Notes: generated by a model from the sequence alone, not told the origin. Positions 34,035 through 46,345 are shown, numbered from the stretch's first letter. The stretch: 64,000 nt of DNA from Epiperipatus broadwayi (GCA_028023455.1 JAQFVV010013094.1:124001-188000), one strand, 5' to 3'. A program made the numbers and translations.

Positions 34035-36990
34035 AATCATCATCATAATCATTAATCATTATCAATCCATTGCAGGATGAAGCTCTCTTCAAGTTCAATC
34101 CATCTTCTCTGATTTCTAGCCTATCTTCTCCACATCATTCCTACACACTATTTTATTTCATCCACCCATCTCACATGCGGCCTCTTTCTGGGTCATTTAT
34201 AATCTCTTGGAATGCAGATTAAGATTTCAATTGTCCATCTAATATCATCTCTTCTAGCAACATATCCAGCCAGACTCGAATTCAGTCTTTTAACCCTTTC
34301 AATAATATCAGTAACACATGTTTGTTCTCCTACCCATGTGTTGTGTTTTCAATCTCTTTTACTCATTCCTAACATGCATCTCTCCATACTTCTTTGAGTG
34401 GTCTAGAAGTCTCTATATTGCTCTTATATTAAGTGTCCAAATCTCAAATCTATAAATAAGAACAGGTAAAACACATTTATTAAAAACCTTTCTTTTCGAA
34501 CACATAGGCATATTTCTTTTTAACAGTTATTTATACTAAAAGCACTCAAACCAAGTTTAATTCTATGATTAATGTCATCCATTATGTTTCCTTCTGTAGT
34601 AATAATTTGACCAAAGTATTTGTAGTTGTTAAATTCTTCTAACTCATCATTATCAATTTTTATTTTCAGCTTTTGAGAAAATCCATTAAACATTACTTTA
34701 GTCTTTTTAACATTTATCTTTAGTCATACTTTCCTACTTTCATCTGATAACTCCTGCAACATTTACTGCAGCTCTAAAGCATTATTTGCAAAAACAACTA
34801 CATCATCTGCAAAATCTAAATGACTTAAATCTCCATTTACTTTTACTTCTTTAGCTTCCCATTAAAATATTTTTTGCAGCACTGCTGTAAAAAGTTTTGG
34901 AAATATGGAATCACCCTGTTTTACACCCTCCTCAACGTTAGCCTTCCTAGTATAATTATGTAATCTAATTGTTGCTTTTACATTTTTATAAATATTCTTC
35001 AGAATATGACAATACCCTGGGTTTATACTTTGATGATCCAATGCTTTAATCACTGAAGAAATGCTTATAGAATCAAATGCCTTTTTATAATCTACAAATC
35101 CAAAGCATAATGGCAACTCATATTCATTGACCCTTTCTATAACTTCTTTCAATACTTGGATCTGATCCACTGTATTAAAAACACTTTTAAATCCAGCTTG
35201 TTCTTTTGGTTGGTTGAAATCCAAAGTTCTCTGTAAATGTGTTGGTAATTATCTTGGTAAAATTTTTCTATATAACTGATAAAAGTCTGATCTGTAATTT
35301 CTAATATCTTCTTTATCACCTTTTAAAAATAATGTTTATGCTGCATTATTCCAATCGTTTGGTACATCTTTATCATTTAGACATTTGGTATATAACTTTG
35401 CCAAAAAAATTTCTATTTCTTCACCTGCTTCTTTTAAGATATCAATTATAATTCCATAATTATCTGGAGCTTCCCCTTTCTTCATAAATTTAATTGCATG
35501 TTTCACTTCTTCATTTAAAATCCTGGGCAATTCAGAAGATATAATAGTTGTTGGAGATACTTATCCTTTATTATTATATAATTCTTAATAGAATTCTTCT
35601 ACCCATTTCATGATGTCAGGTGTCTTTTTAATAATAGTCACATCTTTTTTTTTTTATTGCAGATATGTTTCCTACCAATACCAAAATATTCATTTACATT
35701 CTTGAGACTTTTAATATATTCTACAACTTTCTTTGCTAGATCACAATTCTACTTCCTTATATCATTATCAACTCTTTTTTTTTCATATGTCATAGCATCG
35801 GCCGGGATGCGAACCCACACCCATCTGCAACTAACTACTTGCTTGCAAGGCAGGTGCGATGACTTCTCGGCTAACAACGCTTGATTATCAACTCTTTTTC
35901 ACACCATTTACAACATTCGAGATAGTCAATCTTTCATATAGCATCACTTTTATATATCTTCATATGCCTTCTTTTCTTCATAAATTCTCTAGTCTCAGTA
36001 GAAATTTTATTGGTCAGTTGTAGTCTTTTTCCGACAGCTATATTTGTTGCAGTTTTCAAAAGTATATTAGTTATTTTCCTATTTATTTCATTCAAATATG
36101 ACATTCAAAATCAGCTAATACTTGAAAATGATTTGCAAATTGTACTTTAAATTCAGAAGAGTGTTTCTGAAGATTTGGAATGTCAACTGTGAATATTGGT
36201 TTTTCTTAATAATTTTTCTCTTTAGTTTTGCATTAACATGAATCATAATCTCTAATTGATAATCACCTCCTGTGTTGAATTTATTAAGAGCATTACAATC
36301 TTGGAATATATATTTTTCTGTTTCCTTTTAATATTTTTCTCAAAAAAAGAATTCATAATATAAAGTTGTTGTTTTTTTGCAAAATCCACAAGTCTACGTC
36401 CTCTCTCATTTCTATTACCATAACCAAAATTACCTACAGCACTTTCATCTTTTAATTGTTTTCCAATTCTAGCATTAAACTATACGATAACAATATTAAA
36501 ATGTTGTTTGGTCTGATCAAAAGCCTTTTGTTCAGCCATATAAAAATCTTCTATTACTTCATTACTATGAGAACTTGTTGGGGCATAAACCTGAATTATC
36601 TGCATTTTCTATCTCCTATTAAGTTGAATAACAAATCTTGCCACTTTGTCTGATACACCATCACTCTCCACAATATTGTTTTTCCACATTTTATTTATAA
36701 TTCATCCTACTCCACTTGTACTTTCAATATTTGTGTCTTCTTCACTTTTTAATCGTGTCTTAACATTTTCTTCTAACTACACAAAGTTCAATAAGTCCCA
36801 TTTAATATTAGACAGTCATTCCATTCTTGCACTCATATTTCACTTGAAAGTGATCTGCAGTTATAAGCATATAAATAAAAAGTCATCATCAAAACAACAG
36901 TTTTGATCTGCAATCAGATGATTTTTAACACTCTCCACCTTCAGCCTGAAACGATTGTCTTGGTTGGTGACTTTACAGCCTCCTGAGAAT
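34035..36990 (-). pseudogene. RTE-type LINE, near full-length but inactivated
   Basis: On the minus strand, from right to left: an endonuclease domain with IQVYAPTSSHSNE (about 36590) and VGNFGYGNRNERGRRLVDFA (about 36430); a reverse transcriptase with QAGFKSVFNTVDQI, GFVDYKKAFDS (about 35090), EGVKQGDSIFPKLF and FADDVVV (about 34805); then a C-terminal region homologous to 39225-39690. It ends at ATCATCATCAT near 34040, the short tandem tail typical of RTE elements. Motif order and residues are those of the RTE clade. Multiple stops, frameshifts and an inserted SINE make it dead. Confidence 0.88.
35780..35883 (-). mobile_element. tRNA-derived SINE S1 inserted in RTE relic
   Basis: The minus strand reads CAAGCGTTGTTAGCCGAGAA, GCAAGCAAGTAG, B-box GGGTTCGCATCC, then GATGCTATGACATATG and poly-A. 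It is flanked by ATTATCAACTCTTTTT at 35764-35779 and 35884-35899, a perfect 16-bp target duplication. Removing it restores continuity of the LINE, so the SINE came later. Confidence 0.93.
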
Positions 36991-37174
36991 AAGAGCCACA
37001 ATTTATTTTTGTTTGTCATGATTGTAAATATCTATTAGAAAATTTTTTTTATTCACACACACATTCATTCTGCCTTATCAGAAAACATTATTATGTCATT
37101 AGTTTCTTATAAAAATTCATATGTAATTTAATATACTGTTCAGGCTTACACACACCTGCACATATAATGTAATA

Positions 37175-37668
37175 CATAAGGGATTCAAACTCAGACTTGC
37201 ATATGACCCTCAACTCTCCATGCCATCTCATATTGCTGATCCACCTGATCACACACATGTTGAAAATATAAATAATCACTAATATACATATTTCATTCTA
37301 AACCAGCAATCATCAGTTGGTCCAGATTACCATCTCTACACATATATACAACCAGTGCTCAGCTTTATATTAAGATAGCCAATCTTCATACTTTAATGGA
37401 CAGGCTTCAAACTAGTCCAACCCACAACTCTTCAGCCATCCATTAAAATATAAAGATTGGCTATCTTAATATAAAGCTGAGCACTGATTGTAATAGAGAT
37501 GGTAATTTGAACCAACTGATGATTGTTGGTTTAGCATGAATTACGTATATTGGTGATTATGTATCTTTTCAACATATGTGTGTTCAGTTGGGTCAGCAAT
37601 ATGAGATGACATGGAGAGTTGAGGGTCATGTGAAAGTATGAGTTTGAATCCCTTATATATTACATGTG
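37175..37668. mobile_element. FB1 hairpin, almost entirely palindromic (about 490 bp)
   Basis: Both halves are inverted copies. ATAAGGGATTCAAACTCAGA through CAATCTTCATACTTTAATGG on the left is mirrored by TATAAAGATTGGCTATCTTA through GAGTTTGAATCCCTTAT on the right. Arms are about 240 bp with a short unpaired centre around 37395-37450. It differs from the 22066 copy, where only the termini pair. Confidence 0.88.
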
Positions 37669-37689
37669 CAGGTATATTGAAACATAGTG

Positions 37690-38080
37690 CATTAAAGGTA
37701 TGCCCATCCCTTACTTATGTATGTAAAATAGATTATTCTCCAGTACATGAGGGGTCAGAATGACTAATGTCAACATGGGAATGATGACAACCTTGGCACT
37801 AATGTGGGTTTTGAGTGTTCCATCATCAGATTTTTAATGAAATGGATGGCTGAAGTGTTGTGGGTTGAAGTAGTTTGAAGTCTGTCCATTAAAGTATGAA
37901 GATTGGCTATTTTAATATAAATATGAGCACTGATTGTATATATGTGTAGAAATGGTAATCTGAACCAACTGATGATTGCTAGTTTAGCATGAATTACATA
38001 TATAGGTGATTATTTATCTTTTCAACATGTGTGTGATTAGGTGAATCAGCAATATGAGATGGCATGAACAGTTCATATAT
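37690..38080 (+). mobile_element. FB1 copy, 5' extended and 3' truncated
   Basis: It begins with the extra segment (TGCCCATCCCTTACTT, GAGGGGTCAGAATGAC, CAACATGGGAATGATGAC) shared with 22066-22581. It then has CATCAGATTTTTAATGAAAT, GTCCATTAAAGTATGAAG and the usual right half, and breaks off at AGATGGCATGAACAGTTCAT before the terminal block. It lies directly after the 37175 hairpin. Confidence 0.8.
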
Positions 38081-38441
38081 AATTTAATTAATTGTGTTAG
38101 TAATTTTGCCAGTTTATAATCATTTGAAATTCAATCTTTCAAAAGAGGGTGTACACATACTTTTAGTCTTTTAATATTGCTATTTTAAATCATAATGATA
38201 TTGTAAAATAAATTTAAAATTGAAGTATTAAATATAAAACTTTTTACTTCATATTTTTATTCTTTACATAGAAGTTTGGATTCAAAAAAATATAGACTTA
38301 AGTGGCAGGAACTGATCTAATAGTTATTTATGTTTAGTTACTATGTTACTTCTGTAATTAATTTTTATTAGTGATTTATATGGAGTCATGTGTAAGAAAC
38401 CTAAAACATTCAGTCATGCACTATTGGTACTAATTTTCTCA
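38081..38441. other. AT-rich spacer, nothing recognised
   Basis: No signature was seen. Confidence 0.4.
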
Positions 38442-38883
38442 CACTCACCCACCAATAGATGTTTCAAAAGCATAGTTAAATCACTTATGCTTAAAAATTA
38501 TTATTATATAAACCAACATTTATTGTCCATGCTTAATTCAGGTCTTGATTCTATTGTGAGCCTGATAATTCAAATGACAAAGTATTTGTACAAATTTAAT
38601 GTTATACATTGTAGGAAAGAAGCACTATCTCATTTTTAATTATTAAAATTAAGATAATTCAAACTCATAGGTAATTATAAATGAGATACTGTCTCTTTCC
38701 TTTGATGTAGAGAATTAAATTTGTACAATTACTTTGTCACTTAAATTATCAGGGTCACAACAGAATCAAGTACTGAATTAAGTACAACCAATAGATGTTT
38801 GGTTTATATAATAATAATCTCTAAGTGTAGGTGATTCACTCATGCTTTTAAAACATCTATTGACAGAGGAGTACAAACAAATT
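38442..38883. mobile_element. FB3 inverted-repeat element
   Basis: The left arm 38442-38606 (CACCAATAGATGTTT, CATGCTTAATTCAGG, TGATTCTATTGTGAGCC, GTACAAATTTAAT) is mirrored by 38712-38883. The centre also pairs (AAAGAAGCACTATCTCAT with ATGAGATACTGTCTCTTT). Related ends (CACTCATCAATAAGCATTTT) occur in the smaller copy at 45850. Confidence 0.75.
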
Positions 38884-39224
38884 AATACCAATAGAGCATA
38901 TCTGATTATCTTTTATAAATGTCAGGAAATCAACTGAATTCATATATCCGATTTTTTGATCTTTTAGTGGAAGATACATAGATGAAAGACTAGATAAATA
39001 AATAAATACAATGGCAGTTAAAAATTATATTTATACTATTTATAATTAATTATTTCTTGACAAATTTCTTTTGAGCAATACTTTCAGTTATATATTTAAT
39101 TATGATTTTATTCAACTGGCATTTGCATGGTTTCTATGTCCATGGATATATTGCAATCTTGCAGTAAATACTTCCAAATAAATTATTTATTTTAGTTTGT
39201 GATTATGTATATGTGTTTGAAAAA
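38884..39224. other. AT-rich spacer, nothing recognised
   Basis: No signature was seen. Confidence 0.4.
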
Positions 39225-39690
39225 AAAAAAGGTTTTAATAAATGGGTTTTACCAGTTTTTACTTATGGATCTGAGACTTGGACCCTTAATAGAAGAGCAA
39301 TACAGAAAATTCATACCACTCAAAGAAGTATGGAGAGATGCATGTTAGGAGTAACAAGAAGAGATCAAAAACACAATATATGGGCAAGAGAACAAACAAG
39401 TATTATTGACCTTATTGAAAAAAATTAAAAGACTGAAATGGAGTTGGGCTGGACATATTGCTAGAAGAGATGATAATAGATGGACAATTGTAATCTTAAA
39501 CTGGATTCCAAGAGATTGTAAAAGACCCAGAAAGAGACCACATGTGAGATGGATGGATGAAATAAGAAATTTGTGCAGGGGTGATGTGGAGAAGAGCAGC
39601 TAAAAATAGGAAAAGATGGTTTGAACTTGGAGAGATCTTCATCCTGCAGTGGACTGATAATAGTTGTTGATGATGATGATAATGGTATTT
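39225..39690 (+). pseudogene. RTE-type LINE, 5'-truncated 3' end
   Basis: The frame from about 39229 reads VLPVFTYGSETWTLNRRAIQ, then RSMERCMLGVTRRDQ and IWAREQTSIIDLIEK. A one-base shift near 39420 leads to KRLKWSWAGHIARRDDNRWT and CKRPRKRPHVRWMDEIR. This is the standard C-terminal region of RTE polymerases (YGSETW, MLGxTRRD, GHIARR-D-RW, GRPxxRW). It ends at TTGATGATGATGATAATGG, the family's short tandem tail. Truncation at the 5' side is typical of incomplete reverse transcription. Copy 34035-36990 is the opposite-strand relative. Confidence 0.88.
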
Positions 39691-39701
39691 TAAATGTGAT
39701 A

Positions 39702-40170
39702 TGTTGGACTATTTCAATCATCTACCATTCAATGTTGAATGTCGAACGAATTTTAAACTTTTTTCAAACTTTTCCAAAACAAATAACTGCTAGTAATATC
39801 ACACAAAGACAACACATGTTATAGATTACATAACGTTTTGAGTGGTATTAGTCTCTGCTCTTCTTTAGGTATTGTTGGCCTGATGAAATAGCTCAAATGG
39901 TTAGAGCATTTCCCTTAAAATTTAATATTTGAGAATATAAACATATAAATTTGATTCCTACGTTAGCATTGTCACTAGTCAGGCCAGCAACATCTGAAAA
40001 TGAGCAGAGAATAATATCATCTAAAAAGTTGTTGAATCTACTAACCTTTGATGTCTTTGTCTGCTATTACTAATAATTGCTTGTATTTGGAAAACTTTAA
40101 ATAAAGTATAAAATTTTCTAGACATTCAACATTAAATGATAGATGATGGAAATAATCCAACATATTGTTA
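39702..40170. mobile_element. Head-to-head S2 SINE pair forming a palindrome
   Basis: The minus-strand copy (39702-39890) has the core complement CAAAACGTTATG and the tail GTTGGACTATTTC / CATTCAATGTTGAA. The plus-strand copy starts at about 39875 with TAGCTCAAATGGTTAGAGCA (A box) and an eroded B box TTTGATTCC, then the core CATCTGAAAATGAGCAGAG and tail GACATTCAACATTAAATG, GGAAATAATCCAACATA. The ends pair with each other, as at 14706-15032. Confidence 0.72.
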
Positions 40171-40340
40171 ATTATATATTTTAGTTTTCATTTTTAATCA
40201 CTAAATGGCAAGAGTTAGCAGAAATACATAAAGCACTATAATTTACAGGTTAAACTTGAATAAAATGGTAACACTAGTTTGTATTTTATTTGTAAAATAG
40301 GATAGTCAAGTTGTTATATGAGAGATACAGAAAGGAAAAT

Positions 40341-41130
40341 GAAAACGTTCAGTAGATTGCAATTTATGGATAGTAAGAGAATAGCCAAAATAGTATTTAA
40401 CTGGGTTACAAGTAAAGGACAGACATCAAGATGAGTGAGAAAGGTAGTATGGTATGCAGAAGATTTGGATAAAGATTTTATGTCATTATACTTGTGCTAA
40501 AGATGGAATGATTGTGTAGAAAGATTGTTGAGTTTTATAGTGGCAAAGAATGTGATAGAAGAATAGATGCATTAATAAAAAGTAAGGAGTTGGAGAAATG
40601 GAGAACTAGTATGGAAAGTAAAAAGAGTTTAAATATATATAGAAGTATATTAGGTGTGAGTTAGTTTATGATAATAGCAAGGAAAACACTTTACTGTTTA
40701 AGGCTTGAATAGGATCATTAGCAATGAGAGAATATACACATAAATAGAGCAATGTGGGTGATTTACTCTGCAAGTTATGTAAGGAAGACATGGAAATTAT
40801 CAGGTATCTGTTAATTGAATGTAAATGCTTACAAGCAGAAGGATAATGAAGTTGTAGGAGAATAAATGTAAACAAAGTGATTATACAGAAAATGAGTTCT
40901 TGGTTTTTATGCTCGGTTTGGAAAAAAACTAAGGGGGATATAGATATAACGGTCATAAAGTGGAAAAAGTTGATATTGTGGAAATGGGATGGAACAGGAT
41001 AGAGAAGAATATAGGAAAAACTTAGAATGGCAAATAGAAAGGAAAGGGAAAGTGGCTAACCAGTTTCTCTGGGCATAGTGACTGAGAGATTCCTGACTTT
41101 GATAAAGGAGATGCCATAGCGCATTGCATA
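40341..41130 (+). pseudogene. LINE 3' end (C-terminal domain), decayed
   Basis: One frame from 40341 reads MKTFSRLQFMDSKRIAKIVF, a stop, VRKVVWYAEDLDKD, another stop, then RWNDCVERLLSFIVAKNV, the W..aRDR..W..I..AK pattern of LINE C-termini. Downstream are LEKWRTSMESKKSLNIYR and, near 40759, LCKLCKEDMEIIRYLLIECK, a CxxC..(H to R)..C motif. Tail sequence from 40908 recurs at 56255 and 60518. Stops show inactivity. Confidence 0.68.
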
Positions 41131-42673
41131 GTATTGTAAAGCAAAACTTTTTGTAAAGATAATTTTTTTATTTTGTTTTGATATTTGAAGTATATTTTTA
41201 TGTAATAAATATAAAATATATTTATTTTTATAATTATATGATGTATTTAAAAGAATTTAAATTTAAATCATAGAAAATTTTTTAAAAATTATTTTAGCTA
41301 ATACTAAAAAATAGCTTTGTTTTTTCATTTACTTAAGCCATTCATTAATTTACCATTTTTTCAAAATATCTAGTATCTCTTTGGGTTATATTTGTAATAC
41401 CTTATTTTTACAATTAAATCTTTATTCTATATCATATTTTGATAATTTGTTCATATTTATTACAATTATAAATTTACAAATGAAAAACATTCTAAAAGAT
41501 AATATTTCAATTTGGAAAATATAGAAAATAATTATTAAACTGAAATACATCTATTAAAGTAATAATTTTTTTCTTATTGAATGATTACATATTGTAACTT
41601 AAAAAATATTGAATACATTATTTCATATTTGAATGCCATTTCTAAAATTTGATTATTATTATTATTAAGTCATAATAAAGTAATAAAACTTTGTTTTAAA
41701 ATTTAAAAGTGCATTCATTATTAATAATATATCAAAAGAAAATGTATTCTGATGTTTATAATAGCATATTTTTTCAACATAGCATAACTTCCACTATACC
41801 ATAATTACACTTTCACTTGACATGTCTTCCAAAAACAAATCTTTTCAAAGAAAATCTAATTGTAATCATGAATAATTTTAGTTTAAAATAAATATTTTAC
41901 AAATATGTTCTGAAAAATTATTATAAATATGTAAATAAAATGTGGAAATTAAAAGAATATTTACAAGACCCTTACAGGCACTTTTATTTAAAGCCAAAAA
42001 GTCAACGAATCAGCAACATATTGGCTTATTTGTAATAATTGTTCATACAATACTGACATCTTTAGATTTTTTTTAAACTAATAAATCATTATAAATTTTA
42101 ATTCCCATTTTTACCACTAAATGAATGCAAAAACAGCAAAATATCACTATTGATAATTGCAAGGAAGTAAAGAAAAGTCAAAAGCAACAGCAGTGTCATC
42201 AGAATACTAGAAGGAATCCTATTATTAAATTAATTTACAATTTATATATTTAAATTTTTTAAAAATTATATTCAAAATTAATTTTAATAATAATTTTGTT
42301 TAAAAATAGCTTTATTTTGACTAAAATATTTTTAAAATGAAGGCCACATATATAAAAAATTAAATGTTGGAAATTTAAATTTGATTTAATTACATTAATT
42401 GGTATGGAAAGATCAAATGCTAAATAGTCAGCTTTAATTGATTTTATGTAATTAACTATTATGGGGTTTAATCTAGAAATATATAATTTATAGTTTATAC
42501 CTTCAAGGTGCAATTATTTAATTACTTGTAATTAAGTTTTTAAAAAAGTTATTGCATTAAATTACATGTATTAATTTATTAGATTTTGTATAAAAAATTA
42601 ATGGAATCCACTTTTATATTCGTGTTACAATATACTCATTAGATAATCACTCATCTTCATATGTGTAACCCTT
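41131..42673. other. AT-rich spacer, nothing recognised
   Basis: Extremely AT-rich, with no shared repeat detected. Confidence 0.45.
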
Positions 42674-43072
42674 TGAGAAATGCTCTCCCTTTTCAGACAC
42701 AAGACAGTCTTTTGAAAAGATAAGATGAATCCATCTTATTTTTTTACTTAAATGTATATGTATAGGCAAATCTTAAGCATTTAGAAATGAGAGCATGAAA
42801 ATCTTAAGTAATCATTTTTAATCCCATTCATTATGTCTTAATAAATATCATTTACAAAATCTTTACAATTTATTGCACATCAGTATTAAATGTAATATTA
42901 AACATATATAATAAGTTATTTGTTATATAGGGCATTATTTAAATTTGTAATGCTATCATTTCTAATTACTTAATATTTGCCTATACATGTATATTTAGGT
43001 AAAAAAGATAAGTTGGATTCATCTTATCTTTTCAAAAGACTTTATCTTTTATTTGGAAAGGAAGAGCATTTC
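42674..43072. repeat. Inverted repeat, arms about 120 bp
   Basis: TTTTGAAAAGATAAGATGAA, TGTATATGTATAGGCAAAT and AGAAATGAGAGCAT on the left (42674-42795) are mirrored at 42950-43072 (ATGCTATCATTTCTAATTAC, ATCTTATCTTTTCAAAAGAC). A 155-bp unpaired spacer separates them. It is probably a MITE of an unrecognised family. Confidence 0.8.
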
Positions 43073-43380
43073 TTGTTATAAATCTATACAGCATATATTT
43101 AGAGGGGTGATTCTATAATGACTGTTACAAGTTTAAACATTGCACACCATAAATAACTTGTTATTGATGCTTAGTTTATTAAAATTAATCAAGCTTACAG
43201 TTTTTATTTACTAGTAATCTTTTTTAAAGCTATAATATATATATATATATCTTTAAGGATTGTGTGTAATAGTTTGTAAACTGTTAAATTGATTATTTAA
43301 TTTATAATTACAATTTTGTTTTTTAATTAATGACATTTTATTTATTTTACATATATATATATTAAAGCTATATACATATA

Positions 43381-44337
43381 CACCTGGGTCCCATTTTATA
43401 CGATAGATAGGTTCCTCAGAAAACACACACAAATGAAATCGCGCAAAAATAGACGTAACTTACCTTGAAAAAGGGGGGATACGGACTGTGATTTTTCAAA
43501 AATTGCATAAAAGCAAAGCACCAACATAAAATTACTTTAAAATTCGCGCAAAAAAAAAAATAAGGAAATAAAATATGTCTAATAAAAAATTTTAAATTTG
43601 AAAAAAATTGATACAAGACAAACTTTTTTTAACTATAATATTTAATTTTATTCAAAATAATATATCTTTATGCATAATTTACAGTAATTTACATTTTTTT
43701 ATATACATTTTAATTATTATCACTATTTGCCGATAAACAGGTTCGTTTGTAAACTGGTAAAAAATCAGATTCTTCATAAGAAGAAATACAACTAGCGCCA
43801 ACGTCACTCTCACATTGTGTTAATGGTTTTCTGGTGACAACATAATTAGTAATTAATCTAACAACTAAAAATTAAATTGTTATTTTTGTCTTTAATTTTT
43901 TAATTTTCAATTTTAATTGTGCCCACTGCTATTACTCACCTTTTAAAAATAAACTTGCGGACACTAAATGATTAATAATTGATTACGTTCTTTTTTAAAA
44001 AGCAAAAACAGAATGTGATTTAAAATGCAAAGTTAACATGCACAATGTTTGAACAAATTTACATTATAATCTTGTAAAATTTAATGTGTGCATACATAAA
44101 ATGTGGAAATCATGATTTTAATTTCATTATTGTATAAAATCTTACTATTATAAAGCAATGAAAATATTGAAATTACTAAGATGAAAGTCGAATTCCAATA
44201 ATGTGCTATTACTTTCAATATACGTGAAATTTATTATTTAAAGTAATAGCGCATTATCGGAGTTCGACTTCCGGAGAAACATGAATCGTGTAACTTCAAA
44301 ATCGTGTTAAATAAATCCGCGTAAAAAGAGACCCCGG
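43381..44337. mobile_element. Pogo/Tigger-like non-autonomous DNA transposon
   Basis: The ends CACCTGGGTCCCATTTTATA and the reverse complement of the right end, ACCGGGGTCTCTTTTTACGC, are related. TA dinucleotides flank both (43379-43380, 44338-44339). Sub-terminal GCGGATTTATTTAACACGAT and GAAATCGCGCAAAAATAGAC have the CpG-rich GCG..TTT..CG pattern of pogo/Tigger TIRs. No transposase DDE domain is readable in the 957 bp. An internal hairpin pairs 44187-44220 with 44237-44268. Confidence 0.6.
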
Positions 44338-44339
44338 TA

Positions 44340-45849
44340 TATTACAAATATACAAATAGTTTATCATTTAAACAAACATACTAACATTAAATATCCTTAT
44401 AAATTGACTCATTTTTTATATCTTATTCCTTATAGTACCAATTTATATGAATTTAAACTTGGTCTCATTATATACATAACAATTTTGTTAACTTATTTCT
44501 TTTATTTTAATTATAAATTAATTTAAAATAAACAGTTTACCTCATTATTAGATGGTAATTTTGACAACACATTGCAATATAAAATGGTGTATATATTTTC
44601 TAACAAGCTTGATATATCAAAGTGTTAGTTTATTTTGTATCATGGCAACAATTTTAAAATTAATATTTTTATATTCTTAGAATGATGTAATAAAGTTAAT
44701 GATGTGTATATATTATGTTAGGGAGTATATAAAATAATGGTAATAATTAAATAAAGAATGTAATAAAGAATTCATTTGCTGATATTTTATTTACTGCATC
44801 ATTTAAAAATGATACATATACATAAATAAACAAATACTAAATTATCACTAAAGTATGTGTATGCATGCATATATATTATATGCTTTCGGATAATTCAAAA
44901 ACATTAAATATTATGTAAGAAAGAGTAGTAAAATGTATAACTGTATAGATATATTCTCTCTTAATAGCACTGAGCTAACTTTCAGTGAATTCTCACCAAA
45001 ATCATAGTGCAAAATTAATTAACTGATTGTGCTGGGAACAGAAATGTTTATATTCTATATTTTTATTTAAATATGGTTTTAAAATGTATTTTATGCTTTT
45101 TTAATTTGTAAATGTATATATATATATATATATTACACATCTTGAAGCACATTGCATATTTATTTTTTATAAAGTCAAGAAAATATTTTAAAATCATGGA
45201 ACACTGATGTATGTGTAAGAACTTTTATTGAATGGATGTATGGATAAATTTGACCCTAATAGTGAAGATCTTAGAAATGAGCTGAACTAGAGTTGCTATA
45301 GAAACAATATCTAAGGTAATGACATAAGTATGACATCATCAGGAGAAACTATTTAAACCCCTGATCTTAGTTTTGATGCTCTTTCTCAATTTTTGTTTCA
45401 ATAAACCATATAAAAGTTTATGCATTATGTATATTAATAACTTCATTTAAAGTCTTAATTTTGGATATGTTGAACTAAGTTCAAAAACATTTGGTCAAAA
45501 GCCTTTATGTCTTTTGAAAATCTAAATAATAACATCAAATAAAAAATCATCTTATGTTAAATATTAAATTTAAGTTCTACATACAATTCATGGAATAAAT
45601 GAAAATTTTGACAACTACTGTTTGTATTACCTAAATAAAGCATTATTAATGCTATAAAAATTTTAATGATGGAATACATTATTTAAAAATAAAAACATTA
45701 TCAAAATGGATACATTTTTTGAACACTAGTAAGTTGGGATATATTTGGATTTAAATTTCGCATATGGTATTTTTAGCAGAATCTTTAAAGGATTCTAAAC
45801 AGTAGACTATTATTATTTTTCTGTGTATTTATATAAAATATATGATTGA
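44340..45849. other. AT-rich spacer with one TATTTAAACCCC-containing patch
   Basis: 45270-45420 is less AT-rich and has TATTTAAACCCCTGATCTTA followed by a CAATAAACC stretch, resembling an LTR or promoter fragment, but no partner copy exists here. The rest shows nothing, apart from a TA run at 45116. Confidence 0.35.
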
Positions 45850-46112
45850 AATCTCGTGGAAGGAAAATAATCTTTTATGCTATTAGATTGATATTAAATT
45901 TATGTACACTCACTCATCAATAAGCATTTTAAAAGCATAAGTGTAACACATCCTCAGAGTTCATTTTCATATGCACCAATCCTTATTATCCATGTTTAAA
46001 TAAGGACTTAATCTTATTATGAGCATGATATTTCAATTGATGGGTGAGTGCATATAAATTTAACATGTTTAATAATGTATATGTGAAGATGAATTTCCTT
46101 CCACAAGATTAT
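45850..46112. mobile_element. FB3-related MITE with two-step inverted ends
   Basis: The outer ends AATCTCGTGGAAGGAAA (about 45850) and TTTCCTTCCACAAGATT (about 46110) pair, as do the inner 27-bp repeats 45894-45920 and 46037-46063 (TTGATGGGTGAGTG, two mismatches). The interior has AAGCATTTTAAAAGCATAAG and AGGACTTAATCTTATTATGA, as in 38442-38883. Confidence 0.75.
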
Positions 46113-46229
46113 AATTATATACATCACCAAATTATTTATTTATATAAAATATATAAATAAATCATAATGGGATTATTATTTGATACACAATCCTTATGAA
46201 CATAAAAAACAGAATTAATCAGGTAATTT

Positions 46230-46345
46230 TATAAAGAGCTCGTAAATAAGCTCTTAATAAACTTTGCAAAATATCCTCAATGTCAGACCAGTTTCTGCTA
46301 CTGGCTTCGAGCTCTTTATAAAACATTTGTAATACAAGCTTGTTT
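46230..46345. repeat. FB4 family, degraded copy
   Basis: ATAAAGAGCTCGTAAATAAG at the left and TTCGAGCTCTTTATAAAACA at the right pair. The interior has CCTCAATGTCAGACCAGTTT followed by CTGCTACTGGC, the reverse of the GAAAC core in 51568-51760. The right flank AATTGGGTCATGTGAC also follows the 51568 copy. Confidence 0.6.

Noticed and set aside
34862-35224. Intact 120-residue reverse transcriptase frame as a functional gene
   Set aside because: Flanking parts of the same RTE polymerase are in other frames, with stops and an inserted SINE, so it is only an uninterrupted piece of a pseudogene.
36646-36906. Plus-strand 86-codon frame as a membrane protein
   Set aside because: It is antisense to the endonuclease part of the RTE relic, which explains the open frame.
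42259-42513. 84-codon minus-strand frame
   Set aside because: Rich in Ile, Asn, Lys and Phe as expected from random AT-rich DNA, with no conserved motif.
45270-45425. LTR or promoter fragment around TATTTAAACCCC
   Set aside because: No second copy, polypurine tract or terminal dinucleotides could be found, so it is only noted under the spacer.
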